DNA of 64,000 nucleotides from Marsupella aquatica (lineage: Eukaryota > Marchantiophyta): positions 7,068,001-7,132,000 of the forward strand of contig OZ316892.1 of NCBI GenBank assembly GCA_973895155.1, written 5' to 3'. This document shows positions 44,930-56,900 of the stretch, piece after piece (position 1 is the first letter of the stretch; every line of letters begins with the position of its first letter). The translations under genes were made by a program, and so were the position numbers. The notes beneath the pieces were generated by a model, which had not been told where the DNA came from, searched no databases, and was given only the letters and a program-made list of their open reading frames with translations.

Positions 44930-47900
44930 AAGACCCTAGGAAAATTGGTCTTACAACAATGTATACTGCTTCCATTTCCCCTCCTTTTTTTCATCCTTGC
45001 TTGCACTAGCTGGGAAGGCACCTTAGGGTGGCTTTACAAGAAACTAATCTGAATTATCATGCCCATTCTTTAAATGTAAATTTTGATAAGACCAAAAAAA
45101 GGCATTGCAAAAGAATCTATGGTGTTCATCTTTGCCCCCATCTGCGTTTTCGGTATTCACTTTCAGTTTTGTCCTTACAACTTTAATTACTTTGCCACTA
45201 AGGATTCTCAATTTGATAATACTGCATGTTTTTTTGTCTTCACACATATGCCACGATTTTGTATAAGGACAACAAGTTACACAAAGTAACAAGGTGTGAA
45301 TATACAAAAAATCATGTCAAATTTGTAAATACAATAAAACAATAAAAACAATGACAGTATTGTAAATTAGAACATCTTTTGTGGCAATGTAATTAAAACT
45401 TGTTTGTCCTTAATACTTTGTCTTTATCTAGAGTTAGGGTCTGGAGACTTTACGCTAGAAGTCTGGACCCCAACTCTAGCTTCTGTTTGAGATTTATAAG
45501 TAAGATTGGGGACACTTTTTTTAGTTTTTGCGTTGAAAGCCAAAACCAGACCCATCCAATAGAGGATAGATGTTCTGCTCCGGAGCATGCAATTTCACCA
45601 AAGCAAACAAGAAATTGGGGGCACTTGTGAACTTTTTTCACCAATCAAAGTGGAGGACCCAGTCCAATGTATTCTTTGGCTAAAGTTTTTCTGGCTCTGA
45701 CAACGGTCGATCTTATAAGGACTTTAATGCAAATGACTCAGAATATGAATGGACCGAGGGGCCAAAAGAACACATCTCCAGCAGAGCTGATCTAAAATCT
45801 GGGACAAAAATGTGCTTCGCATAAGCAGAAATTGGGCCCCACTCCATTCCATGTAGGATCGACAGCCAATTAGGTTTAATGGATGGCCTTCATCACATCT
45901 CAGAACCAGTTAGGTTGAAACAAAAAAAAGGTGGAAAGTGCCACCAACATCTTATGAAGCAACTACCCAGAAACTCAGCAAACCTCATTTCCTGTGCTTT
46001 GTATTGGCAAAATTCACCAAATTGCACATCTCCCGAGGCAAGGAGCAAGTGAACGCTAAGACTGGAGTTCCAATTGAGCTCAAACAACAGTTAGGGCACT
46101 GTCAAGGGCCACAGCAACTGAATGATTCAAATTTCCCTCAAAGTTTTGGCACACTTATTTCCTCAAACTCTCCAATTTGGAGCCTACTCATTGCCCAAAC
46201 CAGGCTAATTTTGGATCCACTGGAATTCCCATTGAGCTCAAACAACAGTGAGGGTGCTCTTAAGGGCCACAGGAACTGAATGGTTCAAATTTCCCTCAGA
46301 GTTTTGACACACCCCTGACTTGGCATTTCCTCAAAAACTCTCCAAGTTTTAACCTACTCATGGCCCAAACTGACTTTTTATCTCGAAGAACTTCACTGCT
46401 GCTCCTTTCCTCGAGGGTTGTAACAACAGGACCATTGCACAGCAATATCATATGGTTGAGTGATTTCATTGCTGTGCCAATTTGTGATTACTAAACCACC
46501 TATTCCAGGAAGACTAAGTTGACAGCAGCAGTGCTTCATTAAGGTTACTCACCTACAAACAAGCACTCCGAGTACCTGATAGGATGAATAGCAAAGCTGT
46601 GGGCTTGCTTTCTCACTGCAAGAAACAATTCTCAAGACAAATGCTATGCATACTCTACAGGTCATGGAATCAAGGTACCAGAGTCTCATTTTTACAGACA
46701 AATCTTGATAAAAAAAAAGTTGCACATGTTGGGCAACCTAGCATGACATTCGGTGTACAGCATACCTGAGTTGCCTAAGACTACCATTTCCTTCACAACC
46801 CTGCCTTTCCCCTCTATAATCCATCTCCAACTTTTCCCTCTCCATCCAATTCTCTACCTCTCATGGAATTCGAAATAAGATAAGTAATTCATGACAGGAG
46901 GCCTAAAACTTGTGCAGAGAGTCAATAAACTCCTACCCTACCTTTAGGTGAGAGCTTGTGAAACCTCCTGCTCATTTTCTGTGGCATTTATTTGTGACCC
47001 CTGTCAAAATTCTAATGACAGGGGAGTATCCCAATGCTTTTCTATTGCGTTCTGCTCAAGTCATTCCTAATAGCCATTGGACAAAGTAAGCAACAAACTG
47101 CGATCCCAATTCCAAAATTGTGAGATGCAGTGTGGCTGTCACCCTTCTGAAAAACGGAAAGCATGCATATCATGAACTGATGCATGCAGCACTGACATGT
47201 CCTCTGCCTCTTCCCCCTCAAATGCATAACTCAAGCTACGATAAAGGGAAGAAGGGTGCCTAAATCTGAACAACTATTACGAGATCTCATCGACTTAGCA
47301 GGCTAACGTAACTCAAACCCATGTAAGACGGAACACACCACCTCAATGTGGATATAATGAACTCCCTGCATTAGTGAAGAAATCTCGAGTCCAATGACCT
47401 ACAGTGCTTAAAGATACTTGGGCATCCTGCACATCACCTCATGGGCATGTAAATTCATATCTTAAGTCACGGAACCTCTAGAGATCTGAAGTTATTGAGA
47501 GGATTGACACTTAAAGAGCTAATATCTCTTGCAAAATTATTCCAAGAAGTATGTGCAACTTGTACATTGCCAACGCACTACCTTCCGATGTTGATTTAAG
47601 GTGGAGAAGAGCAATCTTCCCATCCACAGTCGCCATCTAAGTGAGCAAAAATGTGAGAGCCTGGGGGAATCAGACAATTGGGCCGTAGTGATTGATTGTA
47701 TTTTTTTGCAAACGAATACTTCTAAGTTTTTGCTATGCAACCAGTGGAAAATAGGAAATCTTCAACACGAGACACAATGGAACTCGAATTGCACCACTGA
47801 TAACTGCTGGGAGAATCGGTTACGTTCCGTCACGACCTCCCTAATCACTATCACGACTAGGTCTACCACAAAAACCACGACATCTAAAAAAGTCTACATC

Positions 47901-47949
47901 ACTGACTACTTCCTCCAAGCCTTCGTCAGACAGTCTTAATTTCAGCTCA
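44930..47949. other. Intergenic, repeats only
   Basis: 45425-45490 holds a decayed tip of the hairpin repeat; 45785-45910 matches 150-300. At 46062-46380 a segment of about 158 bp is present twice in tandem (attgagctcaaacaacagt at 46073 and 46231), with roughly a dozen differences. No gene is supported; short ORFs lack recognisable domains. Confidence 0.5.
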
Positions 47950-49260
47950 TTGACCAACAAGATCTCACCAGAAAACCAAAATATTGCAGTTCAGAATCCT
48001 AAACAGAGGAACTCCAGCGAAGAACCGTTACGATGAATTAATCGAAACTCATATCGTATCTTAATGACCATAATTAACTTGCTCATCAACTCGTATCCGG
48101 ATCTAAAGACAGCTAAAACTAAAAGTTAGAAGTGAAACAATATTAGGGCTCATCTTCTGCTACTCTAGATTGGTCAAAACTTTTATGAAGTACTTGTGTT
48201 GATAAAATAGTCACGACTAAACCGTACGATTGCAGTTGCAGAGGACGGGGGCAGAAAATCAGTATCTGTATAAGAAACTGATAGTCCCCTCACAGATCAA
48301 AACAAGGACTGTTGAAGTTCAGGCTCCCCAGTGGATCCTAGCGGCTTTCACCTTCTGCAGCCAACGCATATCCTCACTTTGCTCCTTGTCGGCTAGGAGA
48401 GTACCACGAGCTTTGATGAGCTTCTCAACCGGGCTTGGACCTCTTCATCCAATTGCCTGATCACAGTGACAAATGAAACAGAGTCCGATATCAGCTTTCG
48501 AACACGTTAATTTGAAAACGAAATCGACATGCCAGCACAAGTTTTCAGGTTAATGAAGAAACCGATGACAACACTCTCCTAAAGTCAAGTCAACGAACTT
48601 ACAGAAAGTTAGGCCCAGCGTCTCCCGCTTCCTTACTGTCTTTATCCTCCCAGAAATTGCTCTGCTATAAAGTGATCTCAGTCCCATAAGATGCTGCAAT
48701 TATTTCTAGTGTGGGTCTAGTTATTGTGATGCTCATGTTAACACAAGAACCCATGCCATTGTCATACATATCGTCATCTTCACTGTTCACATCCTCCTCC
48801 GGATTTTCACCGTCAGCATAGGCATCTGCCTGATATAGAGGAACTGACTCTTCTTTCCCGGGTCCTTCTATAAACTAACTGGAACTGACTCTTCTACTAA
48901 ACTTCCCAGATCTCGGGGATCTCTCATATTAGTCCAGCTTCGGTACTCTCCAGAAGACGAGATCGAGTAGAGGACAACCTTCTGATGCGGACACGCATTA
49001 TGGCAACATGGAGTGAAAGCGAATGGAAAACATCACTTGCATTGCTCTCCTCAAGTGAAAAAGAGTTCCCACCCTTTCGGAGTGTCTATCCAAGCTTACA
49101 TTTCCAGATCAGGAACGCACAGAATAGCGAGTAGGACAGGGAGAACCGAATCAAATACCCTAAAGAACGCAAAGCCGAGAGCGATCCAAATCATTAGCAC
49201 ATGCTGCTTAACCTGCGTTGAATCATAATCAAATGTAGCTTAGACAAGGGGCAAGGACAA
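47950..49260 (-). pseudogene. Intron-containing pseudogene copy of the MAM33-like gene
   Basis: The minus strand follows the plus strand of about 1050-2520: part of intron 1, the second part of exon 2, intron 2 complete, exon 3 and about 370 bp of 3' flank. Exon 1 and the promoter are absent. About 215 bp (1374-1588: the end of intron 1 with its acceptor and the first 107 bases of exon 2) is deleted and replaced by about 50 bases of filler. Exon 2 has further small deletions and an in-frame TAG near the former EITIEQ. Exon 3 lacks about 30 bases after AAAGCTCGTGGT. Because introns are kept, it arose by DNA duplication and not by retroposition. It cannot make the protein. Confidence 0.92.
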
Positions 49261-49602
49261 CCTTGGTGCAGTTTATATGTTATCATGATGCCCGTTCCTT
49301 CATGACAAGAGTGAACAATTCGAATGTAGCGTGCTATGCTCTTTTGCGATTAAGTATCGTCAACATCTCCTGCGTTCATGCACTTTCACTCCACCTGGAG
49401 ACCACGTCTTTCTCTCCCATGTATGCATTTTGCACTGGATGTACAGTCTGTTAATGCCTTGAGGCAACAAAATCCATCCCTGGACAAGAGGTACCACTCA
49501 GGCGCTGTAAGGGGCCCGGAAAAAATGGTGGAAGACTCACCACAGAGAGGATACCATTTCAGACCGAAACTTAAACTGAAAGGCCTCCCGGCAGGCCAAA
49601 GA

Positions 49603-50700
49603 TCAATCTTCAGCTGCCTTGTGATAGATTTTCCAAATATGGAAGCCATAACCAAGACGGATAAGCACAAGCTCAAACGCCATGTGAACTATGCTTGATA
49701 GCTTAACCTTTGATCCAGGAATTTCAGTCCAAGTTACGGCAACTTCCAGAACTGGAATGTGCAAGTTTTTGCACAAATACAAAAGCTCCACGTCAAACGA
49801 GAATCTCTTGAGGCGCATGTTCAGGAAAAGACGACGAGCTGCAGAGCGAGTGAACATTTTGAACCCACACTGTGTATCTCGAACTCCCGGCCCAGCCACC
49901 AAAAGGACAAAAACATGAAAACCCTTCATTAGCACGGTGCGATACCAGCTCCTTGTGGCAAGAGCCTGTTTCTCCAGATGGGCACGTGAGCCAAATGCTG
50001 TTACGGGTACCTGAACGAAACCTTTGTCGGCACCTGAAGCAGTTGAGACTTTTGAAGGAGATGAAGCTGGTGAAGCCAGTAAAGCTGTTGCAGCAGTAGA
50101 ACTGTTGGCGGCGACAATTTTATTTGCCATGACCTTCATCTCATTCTCTAGCTTCCCAAGTTCAGTTATCTTTGTTGCCCCATCTGCATCAAGCATTAGA
50201 AGAAGCTGCCCACGAGAACAAAGCATTCCCTTTCTTACAGCTGCCCCTTTTCCATGATTTACGCCCTGCTTAATGACTCGCACCACATCTAGCTTGAACT
50301 TTTTTACGTACTCAAATGCCACTTTCACTGTGTTGTCAGTGCTTCCATCATCAACGATAATGATCTCGTAAGTAAATGCTCTATCATGTTTTGCACGGTC
50401 CTGAAGGTATTGTAGAGTCTCATCCAGAGTACTGGACAATCTGGCCTCTTCATTATAAGCAGGAATCACCAATGAGATGTACTTTTCTGCAGGTCCAAAA
50501 ATTGAAGGAAACGGGTGGGTCTCCAGAGACGTAGGGTCCTCCAGTAGCGGAGTTTGTTCACTTGCTCTAGTACCAGCTTCTAAAATACGAATCCAATCCA
50601 ATACGTAGGTCATCAACCACAAGATGAGCAATGATATTAGAACAATGCCTACGTTGACAGCAGGCGACAGCAGTTGTGGCAGTGGCAGTGGCAGCGCCAT
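49603..50700 (-). CDS. ALG5: Dolichyl-phosphate beta-glucosyltransferase (ALG5), single exon
   Basis: It makes dolichyl-phosphate-glucose from UDP-glucose and dolichyl phosphate, the glucose donor for the last steps of N-glycan precursor assembly in the ER. 365 residues: an N-terminal membrane anchor (about 14-37, VNVGIVLISLLILWLM), then a GT2 fold with ISLVIPAYNEEARL (75-88), EIIIVDDGSTDNT (112-124), KQGVNHGKGAAVRKGML (144-160), the metal-binding DADGA (171-175), VAGPGVRDTQCGFKMFTR (268-285), and FDVELLYL and EIPGSKVKL near the end. The frame is open upstream to 50943, but the ATG at 50700 places the anchor at the N-terminus as in the family. Residues 193-232 are an Ala/Ser-rich insertion, which explains the length above the usual 330 or so. 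No intron is present. Confidence 0.96.
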   Translation of the reverse strand: MALPLPLPQLLSPAVNVGIVLISLLILWLMTYVLDWIRILEAGTRASEQTPLLEDPTSLETHPFPSIFGPAEKYISLVIPAYNEEARLSSTLDETLQYLQDRAKHDRAFTYEIIIVDDGSTDNTVKVAFEYVKKFKLDVVRVIKQGVNHGKGAAVRKGMLCSRGQLLLMLDADGATKITELGKLENEMKVMANKIVAANSSTAATALLASPASSPSKVSTASGADKGFVQVPVTAFGSRAHLEKQALATRSWYRTVLMKGFHVFVLLVAGPGVRDTQCGFKMFTRSAARRLFLNMRLKRFSFDVELLYLCKNLHIPVLEVAVTWTEIPGSKVKLSSIVHMAFELVLIRLGYGFHIWKIYHKAAED

Positions 50701-52445
50701 GATGTTCGGTAGCCGTCTGTAGGACCGAGCCCGGTGCTGCCTGCCAGGGTTATTTTCCTGTCCAAAATGATGACGTCGGTGGGGCGAGGAGATTCCAAGC
50801 ACGCCACTCAAAACTAAGCAGCGTGTGGTTGCAACGTGAGGCTTCGACCAACATCGGTTCAGCTTCTTCTCACTCAACTTGTTGAAGGATCGCCATTTCT
50901 GTCGGGGACTCAAACAGATATGCTGGCTGAATGGCGATTGCATGTCCCTCTATTCTGCCATCTGTTCACCATTCACAAATGCCTGGAATGCAAATGATAT
51001 ATGCCACCCTGGAATGCAACAAGACGCAAAACAACACAGACATCAGAGGGGGTTCAAAACTTTACCATCGTGAGAGGATACGGAACTGATCAAAACCTAT
51101 TAACCGAAGAGCCTCGACTATCCTCCAATTTAATGTACATGATTCAACAAGGTCAGCTTCTACTCGTCTCAGAAAGGCGGCAAGGCGGCAAAAGAGTAGC
51201 CAAGAAACTAGACCCATAAATTGATGAGGAATCCCTAATTTGCGGCATGGCCATAAACCCAGCCTTAAAAGAAGTCAAACAAAACCTGTTGCTTCATGGT
51301 CCTCACAGACTTTTGCTGGGGTTTAAGGCGAGTTCAACTAGCTTCGGAAAATTCGTACAAACCCCAAACTGTTCTCCTGTCCGAGTTAAAAGTTCAGGAT
51401 TACTATATGCCCCGGCACTAGAAGAGCGGATTTCAGCACCAAATCCCCAGAATTCCCTTCTTCTCAGCCAGAACAATTCTCAAGGATTGAATGAGAGGGA
51501 ATAGAAAATTTACGGTAGTTCGTCTTCATCGTTTCCTTTAATAGTACAACCAAAGACATCCCAGCTGCCCAGCAGCTAACAGTGAACGGTAAAATTCAGA
51601 AGATAATGAGAACAATTCTCGTAGAACGCACGAGCTCCATCAACAACCACCTAACACCAGGCCCGGAGGAGGAGCACCGATCATGACCTAGGGAAAGAAC
51701 GTAGACGAGCTTTCGAAACTAAGTCACAACGATTACCTGCGTTTCCTTCAAAGAGATGACCACAAAACTATTCAAATTCCGAGCACAAGGACACATTTCT
51801 TCTTATTTTACCAGAGAGCTCAAGGCTTCTTCCACTTCCCCTCAAAACACACTTGACCTTAAGAACAAATGTAAAACAATTCATTCTCTCATTCTCGGTG
51901 GGCTACCTCAGACAAAAACGACGTACACTCGTGACTGACCTCTGTCCGTCACCGTCTCTCTCCTCTGAACTGGAGAGCTTCTCCTCAAATCCCACAAGCA
52001 AAAAGCAGTACCAGCAATCCAGCTTCACTCCGTCTTGTCATCTCCTTCTTCACTGAAAATCATCTCTTAAAAGGCCATCATTGACCAAGACCTCAAACGC
52101 AAATCAACTTTGCAACTTTGCAACTTTAATCGAATTTAGAGTCCATTTCTTTGCTCGGATCATCATCTGAGGCCGGCCTGCCTTCCTTCCTTCGTCCTCC
52201 TCCTCTCCTCCCCTTACATACAAACCCAGACCCCGACGAATTTCGTCTATCCGTCCCCTAATATCAGGGATCCCAGCCGATCCGTTCAGGCACAGCCCAA
52301 AACTGAAACAAAGCTCCGGAAACCTCATCACCGACAAACATCTGAACGTTTCTAAGCCGTTCAAAGCAGGAGCAGCAGTGTGTTTGACCTCATTCTGGAG
52401 CTCACTGATCCGGAGTATTAAAAATGGTTTTGGATCGCTGGTCAA
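50701..52445. other. Upstream region of ALG5, no further gene supported
   Basis: ALG5 leader and promoter must lie here on the minus strand. The sequence is of mixed composition with many short ORFs on both strands (for example 52104-52445 minus, 113 codons), none with a recognisable domain. A spliced 5' leader cannot be excluded. Confidence 0.4.
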
Positions 52446-52685
52446 ATGACGAAAAGCCAGGTACAGACAACATCACCACCGTGGTCATGCACGCCATGGC
52501 AATTCTGGAGACACCATTCCGCGTCGAGGATCGGTCTTGGCTTGGCTTCAGGACTTCTGCTGCTCTGTTGCAGTCTACTGCTTCTGCTGTCCCTTATAGT
52601 GTCACTGTGTCTGCCCAGAAAATACTCAGTAGGTGGTCACAAGGCTACAGTCGGTGGTCACAATAGGCTAACTATTATTTTTTAA
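52446..52685 (+). CDS. Possible small membrane protein, unrecognised
   Basis: I do not recognise this frame. It encodes 79 residues: about 28 polar residues with several Trp and His, then one hydrophobic segment (about residues 29-55, IGLGLASGLLLLCCSLLLLL) and a short tail. An overlapping frame at 52424-52666 is equally open, so coding status is doubtful. Its 3' end runs into the left direct repeat of the retroelement complex, so if it is a gene start, the insertion truncated it. Confidence 0.2.
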   Translation: MTKSQVQTTSPPWSCTPWQFWRHHSASRIGLGLASGLLLLCCSLLLLLSLIVSLCLPRKYSVGGHKATVGGHNRLTIIF

Positions 52686-52690
52686 TACCA
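52653..52690 (+). repeat. Left direct repeat flanking the retroelement complex
   Basis: ggtggtcacaataggctaac and the following tattattttttaatacca match 57738-57774 with four substitutions and one gap. Behind both copies actgaattagt follows, here after 22 extra bases. It may be an aged target-site duplication of a 5-kb insertion. Confidence 0.7.
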
Positions 52691-52830
52691 AATCTACTGT
52701 ATTTGTCCAAGAACTGAATTAGTTCTTTAGGGACTTTACTGAGAATCAAAGAGGACTCTCTTTTCAATACAGTTTGCAGTAGCGGCTTGGCTCTTGGGCC
52801 CATCTGTGAGAAGTCGTATAAGCCTTTACG

Positions 52831-53926
52831 GGACAGTTTTGAGATTTCGCAACTCAATTTGGGTAGTAACTTTCTCCGGGAGATTCGGATTTGCGAATTC
52901 TTGACGGCTTTGGAAAGATCTTGGCGAGGCGGTGAAGATCGATACGACTTGCGCCCCAAACGGTCACCGTATGAGTGAATTATATCGGATTTAAGTTTCG
53001 TCATTTTTTCACTTTTTCTGCACGTTTGGCGATTTCGACGATTTCGTGACTCAATTTGGGTCGTAACTTTTTCCGGGAGTTTCAGATTTGGGAGTTCTTG
53101 ATGGCTTTGGAAAGATCTTGGCGAGGCGGCAGGAACGGTAAGGAACAAAGCTGAAGCGCCGGTTGAGCTGTCCGTTGGGGAGTCCACGCGAGTGAAGATC
53201 CGTCCTCTGGATTGAACGTGCGACTACAGCTCCCGAAGGCGACAACCAATTGGAGGAGAAAGCGAAGGCCTAAAGCCGATGTGACTCGCTCATACGTTGA
53301 CCCAAATCGAGTCGTGAAGACGACAAGATCGCCAAACGCGCAGCCAATGTGAAAAAACGGTGAAACCTAAATCTGACGTAACTCACTCAATTGGTGACCG
53401 TTTGGGGCGCAATTCATATCGATCTTCACTGCCTCACCAAGATCTTTCCAAAGCCGTCAAGAACACCCAGATCCGAAACTCCTGGAGAAAGTTACTACTC
53501 AAATTGAGTCGCAAAATCGCCAAAATCATCAAACGCGCAGAAAAAGTGAAAAAATGACGAAACCTAAATCCGATGTAACTCGGTCATAGGTGACCGTTTG
53601 GGGTGCAAGTCATAACGATCTTCACCGCCTCACCAATATCTTTCCAAAGCCATCAAGAACTCCCAGATCCGAAACTCCTGGAGAAAGTTACGACCCAAAT
53701 TGAGTCACGAAATCGCCCAAATCGCCAAACGCGCAGAAAAAGTGAAAAAAAAACGGCGAAACTTCAATCCAATGTAATTCGCTCATACGGTGACCGTTTG
53801 GGGCGCAAGTCGTATCGATCTTCACCATCTCGCCAAGATCTTTCCAAACCCGTCAAGAACTCCCAAATCCGAATCTCCCGAAGAAAATTACGACCCAAAT
53901 TGAGTCGCAAAATCTCAAAACTGTCC
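52831..53926. repeat. Foldback block of ~198-bp repeats
   Basis: The unit (gaccgtttggggcgcaagtc, gatcttcaccgcctcgccaa, gatctttccaaagccgtcaa, gagaaagttacgacccaaat, tgagtcg) is present at least three times in plus orientation, with gtgaccg starting at 53394, 53590 and 53790 (periods 196 and 200). It occurs about 1.5 times inverted at 52831-53135 (period 197). Both outer edges end in the same variant, aaatctcaaaactgtcc, so the block is a true large inverted repeat around a spacer at about 53135-53255. The open frames in it reflect the repeat, not a protein. Confidence 0.85.
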
Positions 53927-56900
53927 CCTAGTCTCCTCTCCTTGCAAAGCAGACCATCAAGCAGACCATCAAGCAGCTAGGCTAGCGGTGGCGTCGTTTC
54001 TCGGCCTGATGCGGTGGGCTCTCTCCATCGCCTCCCTTTTCTTTTCACCTACCTCGGTTGGGCCTTTTGTCGCTTCTTGATGCATTTTTGCTTTTATCGG
54101 ATTGCGGCCTGTCATGTCTGCGTTGAGAGTGTTGGCGCGGGGCAAGCGCCCAGCCCCACCCCACACTTCTCCCCCGTCCTCCCCTCCCCCTCATGGCCGT
54201 CTTCGTGTTTCCTCTTCTTCACTGAATCTTTCTCATCTTCGTGATGACCCCATGCCCGATGCTCTGCCAGTCCCGCCCATCTACTGCCCACCCCATCGTC
54301 ACCCTGGCTCCTCTCCCCACCCATTCCCTCTCCACCCATTCATCATCCTCCTCCGGCCTCCTCGTTCCACCCCCACCTCCTATCCAGTCTTTCCCTGCTC
54401 CCTCCCCGGACGAGCGTCCCCTGCATACTTGTCCTGAACGTGGATGGGTTGGCATCTCCCTCCCTCATCATCGCGGGCGGGGCCGGTGCCATCGTCGCCA
54501 GCAAGCACAATCCCAGCCTCAGCCCCCTATTGACCCGGTTAGCTCTGCCCCTCCCTCCTTGGAGGCTCCCGAGCAGGCATGGAGCTGGGTTCGCACTCTA
54601 GACCCCCTTCCAGCCTACCATCCAGGGTACATTAGACCTCGCCTTTATAACCACATTCCTCTGGCGTTGCGCCCTTTAGTTCGATCCTCCTTGTTGCAAC
54701 TCATGCAGCTTATCTTGGCGCATCCTATGGAGGTCTCCTACTGGTCTTTACTGATGCTTTTTCCACAATGGTCTCTTACCCTCCCTAGTCATGGTGGTCG
54801 TGTGGGTCACCATGAGACTGCCTCTCGTATCCATCGTTTTTTGCGGGGAGATTGGGAGCAGCTTGAGGAAGAGTACTTTCTTCGCGCCCAGTCTTTTACC
54901 GCCCGTGCTTTGTCTGACCCAGCCCGCCACTCTCATCCCCCTGAGCATAGACGTCTTCGTCGCTCTTGTCGTTTAGCCCAGGCTGGTGAATATCGTCGGG
55001 CTGTCCAGGCCCTTTCTCCCACCACACCAGCCCCCCCTGGCGAGGTCATTTCATCGGCCCTTCAAGATCTCCATCCGCAGCCCCATGATCATCTCCCTTT
55101 GTTCGTAGGGATTTTGAGCCTGAGGAGGATCTTCAGTTTAGTCGGGACCACTTCACCTATGCCTTCCTCCATGCCCCGCGTTGCGTTGCTGGTGGCCCCT
55201 CCGGCTATGTCTTTGAGCATTTTGGGGATTTATTCCCCCTTGAGGATCCTCAGTTGGGTCTTCCAGTTTTCTTCTCTTTTTGCCAATGTATTGCAGCCGG
55301 TCGTTTGCCTCCTCCCGTCTCTCGGCTCTTCAGTGCTTCTCGTTTATTGGCCATGGCTAAGTCTTCATCGGGTGTTCGGCCAATTGCTATTGGGGAGGTT
55401 TTTCTTCGGCTTGTGTCTCGCACACTTTCCTCACAGTTTCGCTCTGCACTATCGGATCATCTCTCTCCACATCAGTTTGCAGTTGGCGTTCCTGGCGGTT
55501 GTGAGACAGTTATTGCGGGTATTCGAGCTACCTTGGACCTCCACCCTGATTGGGTTGTCCTCCAGGTTGATGTCTCCAACGCTTTTAATACGGTTTCTCG
55601 GGCAGCCATTTTTCGTGCTTTGAGGGTGGCAGATCCAGACATCCAGTCCCTGATCTCCTTTGTCCGTTATTTTTATGGGCTCGAGGCCCCACTCTTCTAT
55701 AGTCATCACTCCTCTACAGGTGTGTATACCACTCTTTCCTCTGCAGAAGGTACTCGTCAGGGTGACCCATTGGGTGGGCCTCTTTTTGCCATTGCCCATT
55801 TTACAGCTTTACGGGAAGCCACCATGGCCCACCCCCAATGTATCTTCCCCTCCCTTTCAGATGACACCCACATCATTGGTCCTCCTGCCGCGGTTACTTT
55901 TGCCCTCGCCACTCTTTCCACCCATTTGATGGGCCTCGGTTTACGAGTTCAGCTTGTGAAGAGTCGTGGATGGAGTCCAGCTGGGTTACCCTCTGATCTT
56001 GCGCTTCCCCCAGGGTTCTTATGTCCCGCCAATGGTCTTCGGGTCCTTGGCTCCCCAGTCGGTACCGCCTCCTTTTGCTCCTCTTTCATCGCTGACTCTC
56101 TATAGGCTGCCTTAGCCTCTACTCCTATGCTCCCTAAGTTAGCAGATTCTCAGACAGCATTTGGGATGTTGTTGCGGTGCATCCACCCTCGTGCGTCTTA
56201 TCTGGCTAGGACGCATCCCCCTACCGAGGATCTTTGTCTCCACCTTCGAGCATTTGATGTCTCCATTCGTCAGACCCTGGCCTCTCTTTTGGGGTCAGGT
56301 ACGTTGCTTTCATCTTCGTGGCTTCATCGACAACTCAGTCTTCCTATTTCGCAGGGTGGTTTGGGGCTTACTTCCATTGAGAGCCTTGCACCTTTGGCCT
56401 TTTTGGGTGCGTGGGCGGCCGCCTTCTCATTGTTGGCCGATCGTTTTCTTATTGAGGATCGCCCCTTTTTACTTTCATCTCTCATGGAGGTAGAGGAGGG
56501 TTCCCTCCCGTTTCAGGTTCATTTGCGCGCAGCGCGGTCCTCATTACCAGATCCCGTTCGTGCCGCGTTACCTTCTTTTCAGGAGTTTTTATCCTTGGAT
56601 CCCGTTCGTCTTCAGGCAGACCTCGCTGGGCGTATGCACGCTTTCACCCTTTCCAGCATCCTCTCCGAGGCACCTGACACGGACCGAGCTCGGATTCTTT
56701 CTTTCGGAGGGAAGGCGCAGGTGGATGGCTTCAGGCCAATCCAGTCATTCCTCATTTGCGGATGTCTTCAACGGAATTCTCCACAGCCATGCGTCTTCGT
56801 ATGGGGCTGCCCCACCCACTTCTTGCAGGTTTACCTCCTTCTTGCACTTGTGGGAAGCCTTGTGATGCCACAGGTGTCCATCTTCTTCGGTGCAGTTTGG

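Noticed and set aside
52675-53980. Open frames of 60-170 codons with recurring HQELPNLKLPEKVTTQIE-type sequence
   Set aside because: They are translations of the ~198-bp foldback repeats on both strands; the periodicity is at DNA level and the frames are not conserved between units.
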